Shown here: positions 21,269 to 32,817 of the stretch, one piece after another
Position numbering within the stretch: position 1 is the stretch's first letter
Layout of the letters: every line of letters begins with the position of its first letter
Assembly: GCA_020809705.1 (NCBI GenBank)
Contig: CP085828.1
Coordinates: 2,480,001 to 2,544,000 of the forward strand
Reading direction: 5' to 3'
Length of the DNA stretch: 64,000 nt
DNA from: Calonectria ilicicola
Lineage: Eukaryota; Ascomycota; Sordariomycetes; Hypocreales; Nectriaceae
Notes under the pieces: model-generated
Database searches by the model: none
Told to the model about the DNA's origin: nothing
What the model saw: only the letters and a program-made list of their open reading frames with translations
Program-made: the position numbers and the translations under genes

Positions 21269-24200
21269 TGTGAGGAGAAGAATTGAGGGGGGTGATGTCG
21301 GTTGGTCCGTACCAAGTTGGCCCAAACGAGTGAGGTGGAGGGGATTCAGGGTAAGTGTTGAAAAGTACATTTGCGCTGGTGGGGGTTGCTGTGTGTTGGC
21401 GGTAACCCTTAACAAACACTGCTTCAAAATAGCGATATGCCTCATTTACAACTAGATTAACTCAATATCTAATCTAGGCAACCAAAATAATGTCCCATCT
21501 TACCAAAACTACGCAGATCAATACCCAAAGTTGTTCAATGTAATGTAGAACGAGTGCTACCCTATACCGAAGTACCTCAGCTGTCATCCCAGAGGCACTA
21601 CCAAAGATCAGTTTCTCATGGAAGTAAGATATTATCTCAGAATGATCTCGCCGGATTTTTCTGTCTCATATTAAATGAAACCCCATGGTATTAGAAGAAA
21701 ACACAAGCCATCATCGCTCGCAAACATGAGTGGCTGAACAATATCCGATGAATTTCGGAGCAGGCGGCATCTGTCTCTCGTACGATTGCGCTAAATGTGG
21801 CATGTCTTCAACTCGCCCCATCTCATTTGACATGATGAAAATGAAGCACATCTAAGATTGGATGGTAACATTTGATCATGCCCAAAATTACAATAGGATA
21901 AATACTGGATGTTGTGTAGTGGAAGGACCTAACACGATAATTCTTTGTTTGAGAGCATCACTGTACATTCCGAGGTTGATTCACTAGCTGATGTGTGTTG
22001 ATATTAAAAAAGAGGATGGCATAAAATAAACAGTGGGTTGCGACAAGAACGAGTCTCGACTAATTTAGGGCAAGACAGTCCGAGAGGTGAGGACGAATGC
22101 ATCGATTATGACACTATCCAAGATGTCCGTGAAAGTGATAGTGACGTTATGATTGTAGAGTCATGCTTTGCACAGGGAATGTGAGAGAATAGCTCATGAT
22201 TTCATATGAGGCTGCGGGGGTGGAGTGCATGCATATCACCTGAAAATCAGGCAGATTATGGGAGGCTTGTGTGATGGAATACTACGAGGTTTGCATAGTT
22301 TCAATATGTGGCGGCTACTACTGCTGGAAGTCTGGAGTGATTCTTTGGAGCGATTCTTCGGATCAATAGTTGGTAATTCTCGTGTACCTTTGAAGTGACA
22401 ACGGTGGTGCAAGCTTGGTCTCTTCATAGACGATTTCGAGGACCGAGGGAATTATCAAACTGAGGGGAAACCGACATATACTGTGGTAGAATGTAGCTAG
22501 TGGTTGTTACCTGCGAGGATTGTGCAGGCAATTCTAAGAATGGTTAGTCAATATGTTGCACGGCTTGGCAGATTGCAAGTTCCGGCATGCTCGGGTGGGA
22601 TCTGAATGATAATTGGGCGATAGCAGCTAAACGATTAGTAACCTGGGGTTTGCTGACATACTCCGGTGAGAAGGTGAGTAGGTTGCGGAGGGGCAGAGAA
22701 TATGGGGGGGAGGGATCGAAACAATGCATACATCTGCGATGCCGTCGTGTTGCAGATTCCCTAGCGCGGAATCATGACCCTTGCAGCCATGGTGGAATGC
22801 AATCGGTCATGTATCCAGCAACGAGTGAGGAGGTGTGGGCTGGCTGCTGGCTGCTGGTTGAGCTACTGTACTTGTGGTACCCACTAAGCCACCAAGTGCA
22901 GTTTGGAGTGTGGAGGTGCAGCGTGGAGGTGTTGCGTAGCGCGGATGTGTAGTAGTCTATAGCGGCGATAAATATGGCGTTCATGGCAGGTCGAGTTTAA
23001 CTCTGAAGGCAAGGCAACACGTAAGCAGCGTTAAACCCCGGCAGAGTTGAGGGAGCGGAACGGCGGTGATAAGACGGCGATGATGATAGTTTACGGGAAA
23101 TTCTGACATGTAAGTATGTAGCATGTAAGTGAGAGTGAGGTTGTCGCCAACTTGGCTGCTTACGGCAGCGGCGGCGGTTACTTGGTTTGAATCAAGCACT
23201 CACTCGGTTTCTGCTTCTAGCGGGTGCGCGTGAGCGAGTGTTACGTGCAGGTGCAGGCAGGCAGGCCGGCTTTAGCAACAAGCACCAGCACCACCGCCAC
23301 CCACTCACTGCACTGAGGCGCACCACTGAGGTGCATCCATGTGGTCCGAGCTTCTCAACCCCACCTTTGATGCTGTTAGGTCGCAGCGTCTGGTTGGCGC
23401 AGCACTCTTGAAACCCCACTTCTTCTTCTTGCTGACAAACGCGATTCTTGTTTTGCTGTACCTACACCACCGCACCCCTTGGAATTGAGTCCGGACCCAA
23501 GCAGGCACCCAGGTACCACGGCTAACGCTCCGGTATATTGCAGCGCTCAGTGTTTGTTTGTTTTGCTATTGCTGAACCAGGCGAGAGAAACGCGAGGGCG
23601 GCACGACTGAGGCAATTGTGTGTCCCCGATCAATCAGCCAGCAGGCGACATAATTTTTTCTCTCTTTTTTTTCTTTTTCTTTTTTCAGCCCTTACTTACT
23701 TGCCAAGGCCAGGTGGGCGAGAGAGAGAGAGAGAGAGAGAGCTCGTGCACACTCGCCCAGACCGAGAGTGAGAGCAAGCAGGGCTGAGACAAAGAACAGT
23801 GACGATCTGGCTGCCTGCTTTACCGTACCGTGCTCGGCAAAGACACTCTGGCGTAGTCCCCGAGTGTCCGAGCATTGCCCACACGGCCGAATTCCACGGC
23901 GGCACTGCTTTTACTCTGTACGGTACCGCTGGCCAAACCAAAGGTACAGCTGCGCCAAGCGAAAGCGGAGAGCTGCGGAGAGCAACAGAGCTTTGCCTTG
24001 GGAGCAAGCAAGCAAGCCCCGGACCCAGCCACGCCATTTTCCGACCTGATCACCCTCCCCGGTTACATAATCTCTCCCATCGAACGTATCACGATTCACC
24101 AGCCCTCCCGTCTCTTGTTCACGTCAGCGCCTCGGCTTCGCTCGCCTGCCCGCCCCGTACTAGGTAATAATCTCGCTCGCCCGCCGCCGCTGCTATTTGA
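21269..24200. other. Gene-free stretch of 2.9 kb upstream of the bZIP gene
   Basis: Lies between two divergent genes. It contains AT-rich DNA (21450-22200), T-rich tracts near 23650-23690 and a GA dinucleotide repeat at 23719-23741. The last kilobase probably holds the promoter and long leader of the bZIP gene. Open frames such as 22587-22952 and 23799-24167 have no recognisable domain. Confidence 0.5.
23719..23741. repeat. GA dinucleotide repeat
   Basis: An uninterrupted run of about eleven GA units, some 460 bases upstream of the bZIP start codon. GA tracts in fungal promoters can exclude nucleosomes, but nothing here proves a role. Confidence 0.85.
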
Positions 24201-25634
24201 ATGCTGAGTCAGACCCTCCTCTCCCAAAGCTCAAGCATGCAGACCTCGTCCGCCAACGGCGCCAGCACTCAAGGTCAGTCAATCAATCTCCTTCTTGTTG
24301 TTTTCCAAACCGTCGGCTTCTGCCCGGATCTCCTCGTCTTCCTGCTCCGGAGATCCCGACGCTGCCGTCGCATCACTTGCCTCATTGTCTTGTCCTATCC
24401 TGTCGCAACGCAACCCAGCGCCTCATCTATCCTATCTCCACTGCCGTCTTTAATAATATCCCTGTTGCGCATCCCATCGTTTGTTTGGCGCATTTGCATT
24501 TTTGAGACGCTTCGCCTTTGCCTTCCCTTGTTGCTGTCCTCACTTACCTTTGCTGCTGCTGCTTGCGCCGACACCTCGACATCGCCGAATCGTTTTCGCA
24601 ATTGCTTGGTCGAATCTCCAACTGACATAGACTCCACTCAGCAGAGCAGCACTTGCGCGCACAGCTTGAATTGTTAAAGAATCACGACGCCGCAGCATCG
24701 TCTTCCGCCGTGCCCCCCGCGCGCGATCCTAGGAACGCGCCCCTCCAGCCCGCCCCCGCGAGGCCATCGAATGGATACGATCCCTTGACTGCTGCCGCTC
24801 AAGACGCCTCTCGTGTGCTCTCCCTCAAGTCCGAGGTTGAAGCCCACATCCACCCCGAACTGCGCGCTCGAGCTGCTCACGCCCAAGCCGCCGCCATGAT
24901 GCCCATGGCCCCCCCATCTGGCCACAGCCCTGGAGCTAACGGCCCCCCCACTGCTGCTCCCATTGCTCCTGCACCACCTATGCAGCTTCAGCCCGATGAT
25001 TCTCCAGCTGATGGGCGCAAAGCCAAGCGCGAGCTGTCGCAATCTAAGCGCGCCGCCCAGAACCGAGCGGCTCAAGTAAGTTGATCGCACTCGGATATAA
25101 AGATGACGAGGATTTTTTTTTTTGGATCAAACTCGGTGTCTAACGTGTAGCTTGCAGAGAGCCTTCCGCCAACGCAAAGAGGGATACATCAAAAAGTTGG
25201 AACAACAGGTTCGCGATTATCTCGACATGGAACAGTCCTTCAAGGCGATGCAATCCGAAAACTATGCGCTTCGCGAATATGTCATCCACTTGCAATCGAG
25301 ACTACTTGATGTGAACGGCGAATTCCCATCACCTCCTCCCAATGTCAATTTATCCCAACCCCCCCCAACAGTTCCCGCACCCACCACAACGTCCCCCGAG
25401 GCTGCGCCTAGTAACCCAGCCGGGCCTCTCGAGGCTGTTGCGCAGGCTGTTGCGGGCTTGGCCGCCCAGGAGCAAATGGCAGAACGGCAGCAACATCAGC
25501 CACCGCCGCCATCCCACTATTCTCCTCAATTCAAATCCGCTGATCAGGCAGCTGATGATACGAGAACGGCGGATGAGATCAACAGACAACTACAGCAGCC
25601 AGAGGAGCCACCTGCTCAGCCGTCAGCGGTTTAG
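24201..25634 (+). CDS. kapC: bZIP transcription factor, KapC/AP-1-like
   Basis: Sequence-specific DNA-binding protein, nuclear. Exons 24201-24273, 24645-25075 and 25158-25634 give 326 residues. The basic region spans the second splice site: KRAAQNRAAQ at the end of exon 2 joins RAFRQRKEGYIKKLEQQV in exon 3. A leucine-zipper heptad region follows (residues about 185-215, with LREYVIHLQSRLLD). The basic region QNRAAQRAFRQRK is of the fungal Pap1/KapC type. The amino terminus, ending SSSMQTSSANG before EQHLRAQL, matches my recollection of KapC proteins, which is why I chose the ATG at 24201 over 24237. The rest is proline-, alanine- and glutamine-rich (about 25-155 and 220-326), as in activation domains. 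Intron 1 is long (371 nt) and ends in a CAGCAG tandem acceptor, so an extra alanine is possible. The symbol rests on family resemblance only. Confidence 0.88.
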
Positions 25635-26194
25635 GATCCTCTGAATTGGCTTCGGCTTCACATTTAGTTATTTCTGTTTCTCGGCGTTGTGGGTCCGCGT
25701 GTGGGTTATGTTAAACAAGAAAGTCAGGGTTATAGGGGCGTTTCTGGGTTTGATTCTATTATGAGCGAGGTGCAGTCTTTCTAGTCCTCGGTCATCAAAT
25801 TTGTTTCCCTTTTGTGGGCCTTTGCTGGAGTAGGCCAGCGTCACCACGACGTACCCGTAGCTGTTATTAGAGAGCTGGGAATGGCATTTGCTGGCTGGCT
25901 GGCGTTTGGCAGAGGCAGAGACGGGAGATGATGTATTGATGAATGAGGTGGGGGGCTTTTTTTGCGTGATCCGTCCTCTTGTATGAGCTGGACAGCATGT
26001 TGTCACAGACCAGGATGCATTTCAATGGCGGTCCTTTTTTATCCACACGGGATGTAGAAATCAAACCAATTTCAAAAGAAGATTATGATCTCATTAACTC
26101 AAGCTGATGTAGAACGGCAAAACAAAACCAAATCTACCCGTACATGAAACCTGCCCGCTTTTGACTCCCTTGTGTCCCAACATCACTGCACAAT
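25635..26194. other. Convergent 3' flanks of bZIP and ARP5
   Basis: Bases between the two stop codons. The stretch 25668-26064 carries overlapping minus-strand frames without domains. It is read as 3' UTR sequence of the two genes. Confidence 0.5.
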
Positions 26195-28636
26195 CTACGC
26201 GTACGAGTTGCCCATGTCGTGTTCCTGATGCATGTTAGTGATGTTGTCGAAAAAAAAAAAAGAACAGTGTAAACCGTTTTGTGAGAGGCGCTATTAAAAA
26301 CATACCTTGATATACTCCGGTCCCTTTTCTTGATACTCCTCCCTGGAGATTTTCGCTGCTTTCCAGGCGGATGAACCTGCCCAACCAGCAGCGCCCTTCC
26401 ACGCGTCCAACAAGGCGTCTTGGGCGCGGCGAACATTGAGCGGAGAATCGGCCGGTAGCAGAGCGCGCAAACCGTCCCGCACGCGATCGTCAAAGTTCTT
26501 GAAGAGGGTATTGCCACCTGTGAGGAACACATCGCGCAAAAAGTCGTCACGGTTGGGCATGCCGGCGAGACGTTGGTTCAGAATGTCACCGGCAATTTCG
26601 ACAATGCTGGCCTGATCAACACCAGCAATGGAGGGGCGGAAGACGACCTCGGGGACGCGAATGCGCTCGACATTCAGGTGAATCTGGTTCAGCTCTGCCT
26701 GGGAGGCTGCATCGAAGGGTCGAGGGCCACGGGAGAAGGCGTGAAGGAGCGACTTGGACCAGTCTGACTGAGCCTCATATGTGTGATCGTAGTCAAAGTC
26801 CGGGTCAAATTTGAGCAGGTCCTGCTCCAATGTCTTGAGGTTGGACATGAGATCCTCCTCCTCCTGCTCGTCATCACTGTTTTCACCGACGGCAATTTGT
26901 CGATAGACACCCCAATCATCGTCATTGGCACCGAAGTTGTCGTCATCACCACCACGACGGCGCTTTTTGGTCGGGTTGTCAGAGGCCAAGTTAGCAATAC
27001 TCTTCATTCGGATCTGCGAGGCAAGCGATTTGCGGTTTCCGAGATCTTGCTTGAGACGATCCCGCTCCTTAATCTTCTGAAGTGTATCGGCGCGACGTTG
27101 CCTCCTTTCATCGAGCCAGCTATCGAGATCATTCTCGCGACGCTCATTGTCTAGACGCTCCTCTTCGGCGATGCGGGCTTTTTCTGCCTCCTTTTCCGCC
27201 TTCGCTCGGGCTCGCGCCTCATGATTTGACTTCATCAGGCGTTGCTGACGCTTCTGCTTGATCTGGGCCTCATCAAGCTGCTCGTCGGGAATATCGAGAA
27301 GATCGAAGTTGGGTTGCTCCTGCTCTTCCTCTGGGTCACCACCAACATCTTTTGTCCTGGCCTTTTTAATCGATTTTTCCAGCTCCTTTATGATTTTCTC
27401 CAGCTGGTTCTCATCTTTGACATCGCTGCTGTCGAGAATACGACGAGTCTCCTTCTTAGTCTGGTCCGTGATGCGACGCTGGACATCTTTATAGTATTCC
27501 AAATCTTGTTCCTTCTTAATAAGCTTCTCCAGGCGCATCTTGGCTGCCTGTTCTTGAAGTCGGCGGCCGCTTTCCTTCTTGCGCTCTGCTATTCGGGCTA
27601 ACTCCTCCTCACTCTTCTGCACTACAATTTCTTCAGTGTAGGGATATTGGATGACAACATCTCGGTCCTCTAGACCTGTCCAGTCGAGGTAGGTCTTAAT
27701 TTCAGAATCATAATCCTGGGAAACGTAGGCATGATCCCGAAGCATATGGTCTGCTTGGGACACATTCAGCTTTCCAGTAAAGGAGGGGTATTTTAATCTG
27801 ATCAACTTTAGGAGATATTCAGCATTGTGATAACCACCCCAGTTTAATCTAGTAGCCTGGCCAAGCAGAGCTTTGGAGTTGTAGACTGGGATCACATGGG
27901 TTGAGGTATAGGAGGAGGAGATGACGAGGCCGGTCTTGCCCTTGTTGTATCTGTACGAGAAGAGGGAATCGATGCCGTAGGCTAGGGAAGGCGCGCCGTA
28001 ACACTCGAAAATGATTTCGGTCATAGCTACAACGTGAGGAATTAGCTTGGTTCAAAGAGGGTGGTGAGTGTCAACGTACACTTTCGCGAGTAGGGGAGAT
28101 TCGCCACAGCTTCCGTCATGACGATGGGAAGATCAATGGCACCGTCCGCCTCATTCATGCCTAGCTTGAGAAAAATGTAATCCAAAACATGCTCCGTCAC
28201 GTCCCAGTTGCTGATGATGCCAGTTCCGGTTTCATGGGCGGCGCGAATGTGGCCTTTCGCGGTCGTATCGGCGTAGCAGTCGGAGCCAGCAAAGGAGAAG
28301 GTCTTTCCAATCTTACGGTCGCGGTACTTGGCCATGATCGGAGGGATGCTAAATCGTGGCTTCGACTCGAAGGACCATCCGGCCCTGACGGCGGAGGAGC
28401 CTGCACGGGAAGTTAGCCAGGAATTGTTGCGGGAGGATCGCGACAGAGCTTCGCTCACCATAATCGATGACGATGGCAGAGGTATCAGGCTGCTGCAGCG
28501 CCTTCTTGCGCCCGTCGCTTTGCGGTTCGATGAAGCTCTCAAAGCGCGTCTCCTTGACGGGGAAGATGTTTGCGGGCGGGTAGGTCTTGGTCTCGGGCGC
28601 CGCGACGGCGGGTTGGCCGATGGCAGAGGGCGCCAT
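26195..28636 (-). CDS. ARP5: Actin-related protein 5, INO80 complex subunit
   Basis: Nuclear subunit of the INO80 chromatin remodeller; with Ies6 it forms a module that couples ATP hydrolysis to nucleosome sliding. Exons 28459-28636, 28080-28400, 26306-28026 and 26195-26224 encode 749 residues, close to yeast Arp5 (755). Actin-fold landmarks: AIVIDYG-SSAVRAGW (phosphate loop 1, across intron 1); [38 protein letters not shown] (across intron 2); and VFLTGGNTLFKNF in the C-terminal part. A long, highly charged helical insertion (about residues 300-530) splits the actin fold, as is typical of Arp5. The last exon has only 30 nt and encodes EHDMGNSYA plus the stop, joined after GPEYIK; without splicing the frame ends VCF. 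Introns are 58, 53 and 79 nt. Its partner gene IES6 starts 1.4 kb away. Confidence 0.96.
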
Positions 28637-29283
28637 GATGAGTTGGGAGGTTTAGGCAAAAGTGTTATGAAGAAGGGGGACACGAAAGCATGATGGAAGT
28701 GGAGGGGAAGGAGGTGAGAATTGGATGCCGGGGACGGCCTGGCTTCCGGTCGCCAATTGGGGGAGGAAGAGCGGACGGATTTTTAGAGCTTGGTCGTAGC
28801 AAGGACAAGACGGTGGACTGCGAGGCTACGAGGCTGATGATGAGAGACGTGACATGCGCTGCGCTCTGAGTGGATCCACCACAAGTACTGCGCGAAGTCG
28901 ACGAGTGATAGCCACGCAGTACCATAGAACCTATGAATGGGCTTATTTGTATTGAAGGTGGCTTTGGTTTAATACATCTATTTAGCAAAAAAAAAGAGAA
29001 AAAAAACCTCGCCGCCTATTTCTTTTGGAGAAAAGGTGCATTTACTATTTATTTATTTTCTTCATTGATTTTGGGCAAGCCTTTATGTTGGCACTAGAGC
29101 GAGCAAGAGTGGCTGGGACGTCACCCATTTTTAGGAGTAGAGACGGAGCGTATACACGGCACGATCGATGGAGGTTTCAAAATATCAGAATAAATTCATA
29201 TTTCATTCAATCATGAATAGCTATCTCGTATGTCTTGGTGCATCAAATATCCGTTCATTGGCACATCCGAGCAACGAGCTCTC
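28637..29283. other. ARP5 promoter and DAD4 3' flank
   Basis: ARP5 and DAD4 point the same way (leftwards). The stretch therefore holds the ARP5 promoter on its left and the DAD4 3' UTR on its right. A-rich runs lie near 28986-29010. Open frames 28665-28988 and 29025-29216 show no domain. Confidence 0.5.
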
Positions 29284-29750
29284 TCAACTTGGCGGCCTCA
29301 AGTTGTCCGTTGCTGTAGCCAAACCGTTAGTTTCTACAGAACAATTTTGGATTGTGAAGAGCGATTACCTTCAAGGTGGAATAAAACATTCGATTGATAG
29401 TTCTTGAACATTTGGGCCACCAGCTCAACATTCATGTTTTGGATATTGATTTCCTAATTCCACCATGTCAATAAACACCAAGAGGATGGCGCCGCGCACA
29501 TAAAACCTACCTGAAGACTCTTGTTCATGACGACAACGGCCTCGTTTAATTTTTCCTGCACTCAGTTAGTCTCCTGATATCTCTGGGATTGACATGATGG
29601 CGAATTCTCCGTACCACATTAGTGATGATGCGGGACAGCAGGAGATTCTGCTGGTGCTCGTGTGGGCTCTCCTGTATACTGCGTTAGTGTTTCTGGCTCT
29701 TCCAAGCTTCATGAGAGTATGCGATAAAACATAAAAACACCGCTTACCAT
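29284..29750 (-). CDS. DAD4: DASH/Dam1 complex subunit Dad4
   Basis: Small structural subunit of the fungal DASH (Dam1) ring that couples kinetochores to spindle microtubules. Five exons encode 72 residues: 29748-29750 (the ATG alone), 29615-29671, 29511-29555, 29369-29453 and 29284-29312. All four introns (76, 59, 57, 56 nt) have GT-AG borders, and the spliced frame is open throughout. Diagnostic segments are [34 protein letters not shown] and the highly conserved [19 protein letters not shown] followed by [18 protein letters not shown]. No open frame of 60 codons covers it, so ORF-based calling would miss it. The start codon sits at the very end of its exon, immediately before GTAAGC; unspliced RNA would read only a 13-residue peptide. 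IES6 starts 309 bases away on the other strand. Confidence 0.95.
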
Positions 29751-30059
29751 GTTAATGCTTGGTTGTTTGAATGAGGATTATTGTTTAGCTTCAGAGGAAG
29801 AGCGCGTGTGTTCCATCAGAGGGGCACTGTTTACTTACTGGGTGGGTCCAAGCACCAGCGCCCGCGCAATGTATCAAGGTAGCGCGGTGAAGCACCGGCA
29901 AAACCTCACCCCGTCCCCAGCCGCCTGGAACAACATTGCCTCGTCCTCACTTTCCTGGTCAGTTAATACTTTAATAATCTTTTTACATCCGTGCCCTAGA
30001 GGAATTATTTCGCCGCCGTCTCTTCGCGCCACATAGAATCGATCCCGCCTCTTCATACC
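29751..30059. promoter_or_regulatory. Shared upstream region of DAD4 and IES6
   Basis: 309 bases separate the divergent start codons of DAD4 and IES6, so the two genes probably use a bidirectional promoter. I see no clear TATA box. The IES6-proximal part is pyrimidine-rich (CCGCCGTCTCTTCGCG). Confidence 0.6.
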
Positions 30060-30629
30060 ATGGCTGCCCCGACCGAGGCGCAGATTGCGCATCAGGAGCT
30101 CATCGAGCAGCTTGACATCCACTCTATCCACAAGAACTTCCGCAGTTCGACATGGAAGCCGAACCAGCGCCGTAACAAGAACCTCAAGGCTATCGTCGGC
30201 GACGCTTCGAAACGCGAGGCCTCAGCAATGGGAACCCCCCAAGATGTCAGTGGCAACGCGACCCCGGCTGACGATGGCCTGTCGACCAGCGGCAGTTCGA
30301 CGCCTGCGACAACGGACAACAATAGTCAAGGTGTTAATCTCGCCCAAGCCTCGCGCAGTTTATCTAAGCTGGTGCTAGAAAAGAGCTTGAAGCCTCCGGG
30401 AGGACCTGCCTCGGCGCCGACAGCAACGTATACGAACATTGAATCAGCGCCTTCCCTCGCCCACTCTAAGCACTACTGCGACGTGACGGGGCTTCCGGCT
30501 CCATACATCGACCCCAAGACTCGTTTGAGATATCACAATAAGGAAGTGTTTGGTTTGATCAGGACTCTACCGCAAAGTACCGCAGAGCAGTTTCTTGAGG
30601 CTCGTGGTGCTCACACTGTTCTTAAGTGA
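30060..30629 (+). CDS. IES6: INO80 complex subunit Ies6 (YL1_C domain)
   Basis: Partner of Arp5 in INO80; the dimer binds the nucleosome and tunes ATPase activity, in the nucleus. The gene is intronless with 189 residues. Amino-terminal FRSSTWKPNQRRNKNLK (about 27-43) is the conserved basic motif of the family. The middle (50-135) is serine/threonine-rich and disordered. The YL1_C domain occupies about 136-170, with KHYCDVTGLPAPYIDPKTRL and RYHNKEVFGLIR. The ATG at 30060 gives the usual start (MAAPTEAQ). The length is close to yeast Ies6 (166). It diverges from DAD4; ARP5 is the next gene beyond. Confidence 0.94.
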   Translation: MAAPTEAQIAHQELIEQLDIHSIHKNFRSSTWKPNQRRNKNLKAIVGDASKREASAMGTPQDVSGNATPADDGLSTSGSSTPATTDNNSQGVNLAQASRSLSKLVLEKSLKPPGGPASAPTATYTNIESAPSLAHSKHYCDVTGLPAPYIDPKTRLRYHNKEVFGLIRTLPQSTAEQFLEARGAHTVLK

Positions 30630-32025
30630 AAGCGAGACCGAGAGCCAATCATTAGGGTGCTGGAAAGTCACTGGCTGCCAAGGGCTGTCAGAAGGAGGTG
30701 GAGAGAGGCCATACACGAGCATTGGCCTTGTACGATTACTCAGGACATACATCACGAGATACAAGCGATAGAGGGGAAATGTCCGACCAACAAAGTCAAG
30801 CTTCAACTATGCACCCGATGCCTTTCGGCAAAGGGATGGCAAAAGACGCTCCGGCTTAATCGTGATCTGGGACTTTGTTCTCTGCCTAAGTCAACAGGTT
30901 ACCGAGAACGTATGGGGAAAACGTTTCTCAGTTGCCGAGGCGATAGTATCACCTTGGCCGTCGCGGCAGGTTGATGGGGTGAGAATCTGATTTCTCTCCA
31001 TCTGTTATGATTGAATTGCAAATGCCTTTTTCTGCGAGGCTAATTTTGTTTGTTGAAGCAATGAAGCTTGGTATACGTCTTACCTTGCTGTTAGATATGT
31101 AGACAGATAATTCATCTGAATACATTTGTAATTGATATCATTCTGGCAAGTGTCCCTGTCGGGGAACTCGCTTTATGCTCACTCGCAGGCTTGTCGAGTG
31201 AAGAACAAAGATGAAAATCCAATTTGCTTGGGAACTGTACGAACAGCTTTTACTCACCTTTTCGGACACTAGTACAAATACGGCTAGACCATACGGCACC
31301 ATCCACACTTTACCAGCCACTCCTCCCTAGCCACAGCCACGATGTGCCAAAAACTAATAATAAACTGGCAGAGGTAATGTGAAACGTGGTGGAAAGGAAT
31401 GTTGATATTTAGACATTCATGATATTTTATGGGCCGTGTAGATCTAATTAAGGGTGAATTGTGAGATTGAGCTGTGATGATCAAGTCTTGCCTGTTGATA
31501 CTGCAGGGCACCTAAATTTCTTTGCATGCCGTCGCCCCCTTCTGCCCACCCTAGCCCCAAAGCAGCCAATAGGCACGCGCCCAGTTTCAGTGAATCTCCA
31601 GCACCCATCTAGCTTGGCTGGCGGCCTGTCAATCCCGACAGGCACTAGCAAAAGCCCTGTGAGAGGTACGAGACACAGCAGGGTAGCCTAGCTAGAGGCA
31701 CGTAGGTAGCTAATTACAGCACATGGCCAGAGTGCAACGTATTCGTAACCTGCCAGAGTGGCCCATCATTGATTGAAAGCACCAAACAGCACCTCTTCTC
31801 ACTCTCCCCTGCATCGAAACATCTTGCAACCGACGGTCATAGGTACCTGCAACCACGTGTGACTTCGGCCCCGACCCCGGAAAAACGAAACACTGAACCT
31901 TGCCCATCAATAAGCGCAACCTGTCTCTCGCAACAATCTCGATATCCCACACCTTTCCCGCCATCGACCCTCCGTCCCAAGGCCCCAATTCCCTACCAGC
32001 AAACCCAAAAAATATTGTCGCCAAA
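30630..32025. other. Intergenic, 1.4 kb
   Basis: Holds the IES6 3' flank and the GOT1 promoter and leader. Frames at 30657-30974, 31461-31691 and 31710-32270 (minus) have no recognisable domain, and the last overlaps GOT1 exons. I see no gene. Confidence 0.5.
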
Positions 32026-32817
32026 ATGTCGATGTGGCTATCCGATACACAGAGTACGTTCCCTGCCACCCTCTCCCCTTTGCGCACGTGCATCCCTGGT
32101 TTGTTGGCGACCGTATGGACTGCCGTCATCGTGGGGAGGATGTTTTCGGAAGGCATTGGATTACTTGGAGCTGGGGATACGAATATGCTAACCATCTTGT
32201 CTCTGTAGAGATCGGAGTCGTCTTCTGCTCTGGTGGTAGGTATGCGCCTGTTCCGAGCGCTTCGGCGCATTGTGTCCTCTGAATGGAGGCTGATTGGATT
32301 GGCTTGCTTTAGGAGGCTTCTTCCTCATCGGAGGTGTGATGCTATTCTTTGACCGTGCCATGTAAGTGGGAAACATTATATTTAGACCTCTTGCTGTACC
32401 GCGTGTCTAGCTTGCTAACGATGTCTATTTTGTAGGCTTGCTATGGGAAATGTGCGATGCCCTCCCCGTTGATACACCCGACCGATCGAGACGCAATAGC
32501 TGACTTGACGAACAACACAGATCCTCTTCCTTATTGGATTGACCATTATAATCGGCCCCCAGAAGACTTTGCTCTTTTTCGCACGCAAACAGAAAGCAAA
32601 AGGCACAGGAGCCTTCTTTCTAGGCCTGTTGCTTATCCTTATGAAATGGACATTTATCGGCTTCTTAGTTGAAGCATACGGTATTGTCATCTTGTTCGGA
32701 GACTTCTTAGGTACCATTGCTGGCTTCGCGCGCGGCATCCCGGTTGTTGGACCTTACATTGGCCTCGCAGTTGATCGACTCGGCCTGGGTCGCAGGAACG
32801 CCGAGCTCCCTGTTTAA
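32026..32817 (+). CDS. GOT1: Vesicle transport protein GOT1
   Basis: Small tetraspanning membrane protein of ER-to-Golgi transport vesicles. Five exons: 32026-32053, 32209-32235, 32313-32361, 32436-32451 and 32521-32817; 138 residues, equal to yeast Got1. The first four exons are 28, 27, 49 and 16 nt long, so most of the amino terminus comes from tiny exons. Splicing gives [48 protein letters not shown]. Family hallmarks are IIIGPQKTLLFF, KGTGAFFLGLLL and GFARGIPVVGPYIG. Four hydrophobic segments are visible. Every junction fits a GT-AG intron and the family alignment. Confidence 0.95.

Noticed and set aside
22587..22952. 121-codon plus-strand frame
   Set aside because: Has an ATG but no recognisable domain or splice continuation and lies in AT/GC-mixed promoter-type DNA; not enough support.
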